Source: RGIG8775 sp045537235 (GTDB lineage Bacteria > Bacillota > Clostridia > Oscillospirales > CAG-272). From it: DNA of 10,053 nucleotides. The notes beneath the pieces were generated by a model that was given only the letters and a program-made list of their open reading frames with translations, did not search any database and was not told the DNA's origin. The stretch covers positions 1 through 10,053 of the forward strand of contig JAZSPB010000072.1 in the NCBI GenBank assembly GCA_045537235.1, in the 5' to 3' direction. Within the stretch, counting starts at the first letter, position 1. Every line of letters begins with the position of its first letter. Shown here piece by piece: positions 6,311-10,053 of the stretch. The translations under genes and the position numbers were made by a program.

Positions 6311-6340
6311 TTGACAGCGCGTGGGGATTCGTGTTATAAT
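6311..6340 (+). promoter_or_regulatory. Promoter of the phosphoribosyltransferase-like gene
   Basis: A perfect TTGACA (6311-6316) and a perfect TATAAT (6335-6340) are separated by 18 bp. The -35 box starts at the first base after repeat copy 4. Transcription would start near 6347, only about 15 bases before the ATG at 6362. Confidence 0.85.
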
Positions 6341-6361
6341 AAAGAAAAAGGGGTTATGACT

Positions 6362-7003
6362 ATGCCAACTGAAAAATCTTATAAGATCAGCACCAAAAAC
6401 AGTGAGCTCTTTTTGCGCGTGTCGGAAGGGCATTTCGCTACCAGCCACAGCCATATCAACTACTATATTGATGTAACTACGCAGAAGACGCGTTTGTCCG
6501 AAGCACGGGCCGTGGCACAAGAATTGGTTTCGCATTATCGCACCAACACCATTGTAGACACCGTGCTTTGTCTTGACGGCACCGAGGTCATCGGCACCTG
6601 TCTTGCCGACGAATTGACCAAAGGGGATTTTGTCAACATGAATGCGCATCAGACCATTTATGTCGTCACTCCCGAGCACACGACGGGCAGCCAATTGATC
6701 TTCCGCGACAATATCATCCCCATGATATCGGGCAAACACGTCCTGGTTCTTGCGGCATCGGTCACCACCGGATACACGGCACGCTCGGCAATCGAAGCGG
6801 TGCAATATTACAACGGGACAGTCGCCGGTGTATGCGCCATTTTCGCCACCGTAAAGGATTGTGCAGGATATGATGTTCAATCGGCCTTCAGCACCGATGT
6901 TTTACCCGACTATGCCAGCCATGCGTCTCATGAGTGTCCTCTTTGCCGCCAAGGCAAAAAGATCGACGCATTGGTCAATGGCTTTGGTTTTTCCAAGCTG
7001 TGA
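6362..7003 (+). CDS. Type I phosphoribosyltransferase-fold protein (orotate PRTase-like)
   Basis: A 213-residue cytoplasmic protein resembling the orotate phosphoribosyltransferase (PyrE-like) branch of type I phosphoribosyltransferases. The core is recognised from YRTNTIVDTVLCLDGTEVIG (59-78), GKHVLVLAASVTTGYTARSAIE (124-145), which aligns with the PRPP-binding loop, and GYSKL-like GFGFSKL at the end. A CPLC pair (192-195) near the C terminus suggests a metal or structural role. In active enzymes the PRPP loop reads roughly VVDDVxTTGxT; here both acidic positions are alanine (A131, A132), while TTGYT is kept. It may have a changed reaction or be a PRPP/nucleotide-binding regulator. ATG at 6362 is chosen because AAGGGG ends eight bases before it; the ATG at 6356 is only two bases away, and a TTG at 6311 is the -35 box. 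Confidence 0.75.
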   Translation: MPTEKSYKISTKNSELFLRVSEGHFATSHSHINYYIDVTTQKTRLSEARAVAQELVSHYRTNTIVDTVLCLDGTEVIGTCLADELTKGDFVNMNAHQTIYVVTPEHTTGSQLIFRDNIIPMISGKHVLVLAASVTTGYTARSAIEAVQYYNGTVAGVCAIFATVKDCAGYDVQSAFSTDVLPDYASHASHECPLCRQGKKIDALVNGFGFSKL

Positions 7004-7012
7004 TCATAAACC

Positions 7013-7043
7013 GCAAAGCACCGTTTTTGGGCGGTGCTTTTGC
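7013..7043 (+). terminator. Intrinsic terminator after the phosphoribosyltransferase-like gene
   Basis: AAAGCACCG (7015-7023) pairs with CGGTGCTTT (7032-7040) around a T-rich loop, ten bases after the stop codon. The T stretch at the end is short (four), so termination may be partial. This would allow read-through into the phosphoesterase gene, which has no clear promoter of its own. Confidence 0.6.
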
Positions 7044-7101
7044 GCATCTCGGCACACCCCAAGCGATTGCGCATTTCCATTTCTTTTAAAGGAGAAAAAT
7101 C

Positions 7102-7911
7102 ATGCAAGAGATTCTTCATACCGTTATCGAAGTCGGCTTGGAAAAGCCTGTTCGGCTGTTACACATTACCGATATCCATCTGACCGCCTATGCCGATGAG
7201 GATCCGGAATCCCAAAAAGAACTGCTCCAAAAGCGTTATGATGCCTTTCGGAAATCGGGAGGTTATCCGCCGCTGGATCCCGAGGGATATTTCCGAGAAG
7301 CCATCGCTTTGGCAGAGGAAATGGACGCAACACTGATCGTAACAGGTGACGTGATCGATCTGCATTCACAGGGCAATGTGGCAAAATTCCATGAGATCGC
7401 TGACGGACACGATATGATGTTCTCCCCCGGCGGGCATGAATTTCAGCGCATCTGCCGCCGCACGATGGAGGAGGAAGGAGACTATGCCGAGGTCATGCAA
7501 AAAAAGCTGGCGGAGGAGTTCCCCGAGTTTGACATCCACTTTGAAAGCCGCATCATCGGCGGACTCAATGTCATCACCGCCAACAACAGCTTGGATTATT
7601 ACAATGCCTACACCGTGGCTCGGTTTGAGGAAGAGTTGGCACGGGGGATCCCCATGATCGTCTTCTCCCACGACCCCATCCACGACAAGCTCATGGGACT
7701 CACCGAATCCTACCACCCCAATGTCAAGCTGACCGCTGAAGATTACCGCACCAGCAATCGAATGAGAGACGCACTTCTGCATCATCCGCTGGTCGTCACC
7801 ACCGTTGCCGGTCACTGGCATTACGGAGAGGAAGCCGAGATCGACGGTAAGACCCACTATGTTACCCCCGGTCTTTTCAAGGGAATTTGCCGTCTGGTTG
7901 AGGTTCGATAA
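7102..7911 (+). CDS. Calcineurin-like metallophosphoesterase
   Basis: A 269-residue protein with the two-metal phosphoesterase motifs in order: D24-I-H26, G82-D83-VID, GGH112-E113, FSH190 and the C-terminal GH238-W-H240. The substrate is not evident; family members act on nucleotides, phosphoproteins, cyclic nucleotides or cell-wall intermediates. There is no signal peptide or membrane anchor, so it is probably cytoplasmic. The third motif normally reads GNHE, where the Asn helps bind the second metal. Here it reads GGHE (residues 110-113), which may alter metal binding or activity. An AAAGGAG nine bases before ATG 7102 fixes the start. It lies 98 bp behind the phosphoribosyltransferase-like gene on the same strand and may be transcribed with it by read-through of the weak terminator between them. 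Confidence 0.85.
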   Translation: MQEILHTVIEVGLEKPVRLLHITDIHLTAYADEDPESQKELLQKRYDAFRKSGGYPPLDPEGYFREAIALAEEMDATLIVTGDVIDLHSQGNVAKFHEIADGHDMMFSPGGHEFQRICRRTMEEEGDYAEVMQKKLAEEFPEFDIHFESRIIGGLNVITANNSLDYYNAYTVARFEEELARGIPMIVFSHDPIHDKLMGLTESYHPNVKLTAEDYRTSNRMRDALLHHPLVVTTVAGHWHYGEEAEIDGKTHYVTPGLFKGICRLVEVR

Positions 7912-7920
7912 CCGAAAAGG

Positions 7921-8095
7921 ACTAAAAATTTTCAAACATTTGAATCCGCGCCTTTTTTGAAAATTGAGAAACAGAATGCTCCCAATCAAGCATTTCGAAG
8001 TTTGCTCAAAATTCATGAAAGTCGCGGATCATCTGCTTTTGGGGCTTTTTAATGAAGCCGACGCGTCCGCGCAATTCCCGCCCGAAAGAAAATTG
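7921..8095. repeat. Decayed copy of the palindromic repeat
   Basis: A low-similarity copy is visible by position and order of blocks: GAATCCGCGCC (7942-7952), AAAATTGAGAAACAGAAT, then GTTTGCTCAAAATTCATGAAAG (8000-8021 region), TCGCGGATCA, CTTTTGGGGCTTTTT, GAAGCCGAC and CCCGCCCG. These match in order the blocks GATCCGCGCC, TTTGAGCGAACAT, GTTCGCTCAAATTACAAAAG, GCGCGGATCA, GTTTTTTGCGGAGCTTTTTT, AAAGCGAC and CCCGCCCG of copy 3. It belongs to the GATCCGCG variant and fills the gap between the phosphoesterase and the oxidoreductase. Confidence 0.6.
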
Positions 8096-8142
8096 ATAAA
8101 CCGCCCTCGCCAAACACATACTACTTCCAAAGAGGTGAAAGT

Positions 8143-9450
8143 ATGGATTCTATTTGGAGCAAAACAACAGCGCGCCCGCAGTTTGCCGCCTTGACGGGTG
8201 ATGTCAAAACCGACGTGCTTATTATCGGCGGCGGTATCACGGGAATTCTTTGTGCCTATATGTTGCACTGCGCAGGTGTGGACTGTGTCCTTGCCGAGGC
8301 CGACCGCATCTGTGGCGGAATTACGCAAAACACCACCGCAAAGATCACCTTTCAACACGGGCTGATCTATGACAAAATGACCCGTCGTTTCGGGCACGAT
8401 GCAGCACAGATGTATCTTGGTGCACAAAGGGCGGCCATGGAGCTATACCGAAAGCTGGGGCAGACCGTGGCGTGTGACTATGAGGAGGTGGATTCTTATG
8501 TCTATTCCCTCAATGACCGCCGAAAGATCGAGCGAGAGGTTGCCGCATTGAATGCCATAGGAGCGGATGCCGATTTTACGGACTGCCCCACACTTCCCTT
8601 CTCGGTCGCGGGAGCGGTTCGTGTTCCCAAGCAAGCACAATTCCATCCCCTAAAATTGCTTTTTGCGCTGGCGTGGGAGTTGCCTGTTTTTGAGCACACC
8701 AAAATTCTCGAATTGCGTCCGGACGGTGCAATTACAGAACGAGGAAAAATCGTTGCCGATGCGATCATTGTGACCACACACTTCCCTTTTCTCAACAAGC
8801 ACGGCTCCTATTTTCTCAAGATGTATCAGCACCGTTCTTATGTTTTAGCCTTGGAAAACGCGCCGAATGTGAGAGGAATGTATGTGGATGAGTCTGACAA
8901 GGGGCTATCGTTCCGAAATTATAAGAGGCTATTGCTACTCGGCGGCGGTGGGCATCGAACGGGGAAAAAGGGGGGCAATTTTCAAGAGCTTTCCTGTTGT
9001 GCCAAGCTTTACTATCCGAAGGCAAAAGAAATATACCGCTGGGCAACGCAGGATTGCATGACCTTGGATGGGCTTCCGTATATTGGTCAATACTCTGCAC
9101 GAACTCAAAATTTATATGTAGCGACCGGCTTCAACAAGTGGGGGATGACCTCCGCTATGGTTGCGGCTACGATCCTTTCGGATCTGGTTCGCGGCAAGAT
9201 CTGTGACTATGCTTCTGTTTTCTCGCCTTCTCGGAGCATTCTGCGACCGCAATTGGCGATCAATGCGGCAGAAGCGCTGATTCACTTGGTGACTCCTGTC
9301 GGTCCTCGGTGTCCGCATATGGGATGTGCGTTGAAGTATAATTCTCAAGAGCACTCTTGGGATTGTCCCTGCCATGGCTCTCGGTTCACGGAAAAGGGAG
9401 AGTTGCTTGATAATCCGGCAGAAGGGGGATGGGGGGCATCTCGACACTAA
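8143..9450 (+). CDS. FAD-dependent (DAO-type) oxidoreductase with C-terminal Rieske [2Fe-2S] domain
   Basis: A 435-residue flavoprotein. The N terminus has the FAD-binding beta-alpha-beta with G29-x-G31-x-x-G34 in DVLIIGGGITG, followed by GGITQNTTAKITFQHG, typical of the DAO/Rieske family. WATQDCMTLDGLPYIG (about 310-325) and YVATGFNKWGMTSAM belong to the C-terminal half of the FAD domain. The Rieske cluster ligands are visible as C390-P-H392 and C408-P-C410-H411, with C395 and C410 placed for the usual disulfide. Such proteins are soluble redox enzymes with unknown physiological substrate. The linker between FAD domain and Rieske motif is short, so the Rieske fold may lack early strands. The last residues after DNPAE are glycine/tryptophan-rich and unlike the usual end I recall. 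The start is set by AGAGGTG before ATG 8143. Confidence 0.85.
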   Translation: MDSIWSKTTARPQFAALTGDVKTDVLIIGGGITGILCAYMLHCAGVDCVLAEADRICGGITQNTTAKITFQHGLIYDKMTRRFGHDAAQMYLGAQRAAMELYRKLGQTVACDYEEVDSYVYSLNDRRKIEREVAALNAIGADADFTDCPTLPFSVAGAVRVPKQAQFHPLKLLFALAWELPVFEHTKILELRPDGAITERGKIVADAIIVTTHFPFLNKHGSYFLKMYQHRSYVLALENAPNVRGMYVDESDKGLSFRNYKRLLLLGGGGHRTGKKGGNFQELSCCAKLYYPKAKEIYRWATQDCMTLDGLPYIGQYSARTQNLYVATGFNKWGMTSAMVAATILSDLVRGKICDYASVFSPSRSILRPQLAINAAEALIHLVTPVGPRCPHMGCALKYNSQEHSWDCPCHGSRFTEKGELLDNPAEGGWGASRH

Positions 9451-9522
9451 CTTTTTTGGAAGTCTTGATTTTTTGCTTGGTGAAAAAGCGCCTCACATCA
9501 ACCACAAGTAGACCTCTCCCCC
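9451..9522. other. Spacer after the Rieske gene, possible repeat relic
   Basis: Most of this spacer has no clear hairpin terminator. The blocks GATTTTTTGCTTGG, GAAAAAGCGCCTC and GACCTCTCCCCC occur in the same order as TTTTTTGCGGAGC, CAAAAAGCGACC and ACCTCCCCGCCC of the palindromic repeat. It may be a heavily decayed right arm, but similarity is low. Confidence 0.3.
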
Positions 9523-9523
9523 A

Positions 9524-9552
9524 TTGACATCCTCGGAAAAATATGCTAAAAT
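9524..9552 (+). promoter_or_regulatory. Promoter of the XRE regulator and its leader
   Basis: A perfect TTGACA (9524-9529) and TAAAAT (9547-9552) are separated by 17 bp. Transcription would begin near 9559, about 230 nt upstream of the XRE start codon, leaving a long untranslated leader. Confidence 0.8.
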
Positions 9553-9625
9553 CAAACTAACCCAAGGCGCGAACTGCAGGCGCACCGAAGGGACAAAAAA
9601 GAATTTTACGAAAGGAGGCGAGGAT

Positions 9626-9688
9626 ATGATTTCTTGTGCATTCCACTCGAATGCCGTATTGCTCGCCGACCCCACGCCCATCGCGTGA
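9626..9688 (+). CDS. Possible 20-codon leader peptide
   Basis: ATG at 9626 follows a consensus AAAGGAGG (9611-9618) and opens a 20-codon ORF beginning MISCAF and ending TPIA before TGA at 9686-9688. The ribosome binding site partly overlaps helix P1 of the leader, and the stop lies 18 bases before the terminator-like hairpin. That is the geometry of attenuator leader peptides. No run of one codon type is seen, so it does not look like an amino-acid-biosynthesis leader. It may equally be a chance ORF. Confidence 0.4.
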   Translation: MISCAFHSNAVLLADPTPIA

Positions 9689-9706
9689 GAGCGAGGAATA
9701 GCGAAG

Positions 9707-9734
9707 ATGCACGTCCTGCGGGAGGTGCATTTTT
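9707..9734 (+). terminator. Terminator-like hairpin in the XRE leader
   Basis: ATGCAC (9707-9712) pairs with GTGCAT (9725-9730), with an inner TCC/GGA helix and a TGCG loop, and the hairpin is followed by TTTT. Being upstream of the XRE gene and inside its transcript, it could act as a transcription attenuator. Confidence 0.6.
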
Positions 9735-9745
9735 GCCATGCAGTA

Positions 9746-9779
9746 TCCTGTGTGCGGCAAGACCAAATCATACACAGGA
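9746..9779 (+). promoter_or_regulatory. Hairpin sequestering the XRE ribosome binding site
   Basis: TCCTGTGT (9746-9753) is complementary over 8 bp to ACACAGGA (9772-9779). The right strand covers the first four bases of the Shine-Dalgarno AGGAGG (9776-9781) for the TTG start at 9789. Forming this hairpin would restrict translation of the regulator. Confidence 0.55.
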
Positions 9780-9788
9780 GGAACCAAT

Positions 9789-9989
9789 TTGGAATTACCA
9801 CTCGGCCGCAATATTCGAAAGCTCCGTACAGAAAAGGGAATGACGCAACGAGAGCTTGCTTTTCATCTCCGCGTCAGCGTTCAAGCCGTCTCCAAATGGG
9901 AGAGAGAGAACGCCTACCCCGATATCGCCCTGCTCCCGTCCATTGCCCGCTTGTTTTCCGTAACCTTGGACGAGTTGTTCGATCTGTAA
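9789..9989 (+). CDS. Short XRE-family helix-turn-helix regulator
   Basis: A 66-residue DNA-binding protein consisting of almost nothing but the lambda-repressor-like domain: LGRNIRKLRTEKGMTQRELAFHL (helices 1-2), VSVQAVSKWERENAYPDI (recognition helix region) and LLPSIARLFSVTLDELFDL. TTG at 9789 is chosen because AGGAGG lies seven bases upstream and the family usually begins at this point. An in-frame ATG at 9738 would add 17 residues that look unrelated and has a poorly spaced site. Many relatives carry a C-terminal sensor or membrane part after the DELF segment. Here the stop follows at once, and a repeat copy begins one base later, so the protein may be truncated, though free-standing domains of this size also exist. 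Its target is unknown. Translation and transcription appear controlled by the long structured leader. Confidence 0.85.
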   Translation: MELPLGRNIRKLRTEKGMTQRELAFHLRVSVQAVSKWERENAYPDIALLPSIARLFSVTLDELFDL

Positions 9990-10053
9990 GAGCGCCTGCG
10001 GGCGCGGGGAGGTCGCTTTTTTGAAAAAAAGCTCCGCAAAAAACTTTTCTATT
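9990..10053. repeat. Palindromic repeat, copy 5 (right part outside window)
   Basis: The left arm is complete at its outer end: GAGCGCCTGCGGGCGC, GGGGAGGTCGC, TTTTTTGAAAAAAAGC, TCCGCAAAAAAC, TTTTCTATT. It is cut by the window end. The variable segment TTTTCTATT matches copy 1. It starts immediately after the XRE stop codon and is expected to act as its terminator once the second arm is included. Confidence 0.9.

Larger units (their letters stand above)
9611..9734 (+). ncRNA. Structured 5' leader, candidate riboswitch or attenuator
   Basis: Several helices can be drawn. P1 is GGCGAG (9617-9622) with CTCGCC (9662-9667). It encloses P2, GCATTC (9638-9643) with GAATGC (9649-9654). P3 is CACGC (9673-9677) with GCGTG (9683-9687). 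The 3' strand of P1 can instead pair with GCGAG at 9691-9695, which would free the ribosome binding site of the leader ORF. A terminator-like hairpin follows at 9707-9734. I match it to no riboswitch class I know. The helices are drawn by eye, without energy calculation. Confidence 0.5.

Noticed and set aside
6311..6361. Longer N terminus of the phosphoribosyltransferase-like protein from a TTG at 6311
   Set aside because: That TTG is the first codon-sized part of the perfect -35 box TTGACA, and the sequence up to 6340 is the promoter. The well-spaced AAGGGG supports ATG 6362.
9611..9670. tRNA-like fold in the XRE leader
   Set aside because: The stem lengths and the absence of a TTCGAATCC-type T loop and CCA-side acceptor stem do not fit a tRNA.
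1..10053. CRISPR array
   Set aside because: The repeats are long palindromes scattered between genes, not short direct repeats with regular unique spacers. No cas gene is present.
1..10053. Insertion sequence or MITE with its transposase
   Set aside because: No transposase or RAYT-like gene is in the window, and no clear target duplications flank the copies. They are left as interspersed palindromic repeats.

Overview
The window looks like a chromosomal stretch from an anaerobic gut-type Clostridia (Bacillota), probably from the Oscillospirales neighbourhood. This is inferred from the gene content (branched-chain aminotransferase of the Gram-positive type, LmbE-like hydrolase, GNAT_C-type protein, FAD/Rieske oxidoreductase with an 'NTTAKIT' segment, short XRE regulator), AAGGAGG-type ribosome binding sites, TTGACA/TATAAT promoters with 17-18 bp spacers, and moderate G+C. 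No species can be named from the sequence alone.

Layout, left to right. (1) Positions 1-161 are most of a long palindromic repeat whose left end is cut by the window edge. (2) Positions 167-1888 carry a two-gene minus-strand operon: a GNAT_C-like protein, then a LmbE/PIG-L-type deacetylase. Its promoter is at 2039-2067 and a degenerate half-copy of the repeat lies in its leader. (3) A divergent promoter at 2141-2169 drives copA, a Cu(I)-exporting P1B ATPase. Its frame runs without a stop into a CopZ-like metal-binding domain that has its own in-frame ribosome binding site and ATG at 4479. (4) The convergent minus-strand gene is ilvE (4932-5996). Between copA and ilvE lies a 263-bp near-perfect palindrome that reaches into the last codons of both genes. 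(5) A second full palindrome (6093-6310) sits between the divergent promoters of ilvE and of a phosphoribosyltransferase-like gene (6362-7003). A terminator and a calcineurin-type phosphoesterase (7102-7911) follow. (6) A decayed repeat copy (about 7921-8095) precedes an FAD oxidoreductase with a C-terminal Rieske domain (8143-9450). (7) A strong promoter at 9524 starts a leader of about 230 nt with several hairpins, a 20-codon ORF, a terminator-like hairpin and a hairpin that hides the Shine-Dalgarno sequence. It precedes a 66-residue XRE regulator (9789-9989), which stops one base before another repeat copy that runs off the window.

The genes do not form one pathway: copper export, amino-acid metabolism, possible small-molecule acylation/deacylation, a redox flavoprotein and a regulator. 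What ties the window together is the repeat family, with about five recognisable copies plus decayed ones, each placed directly at gene ends or promoters. The two arms of each full copy match each other better than they match other copies, and the variable segments change in step. In two copies the palindrome extends beyond the shared core into local unique sequence, once into coding sequence and once up to a promoter -35 box. These repeats probably act as bidirectional terminators and appear to be homogenised between arms, for example by template switching.

The gene-free stretches over 300 bases are 1889-2198 (half repeat plus two divergent promoters), 5997-6361 (two divergent promoters around a full repeat) and 9451-9788 (promoter and structured leader). 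All three are described in the features.
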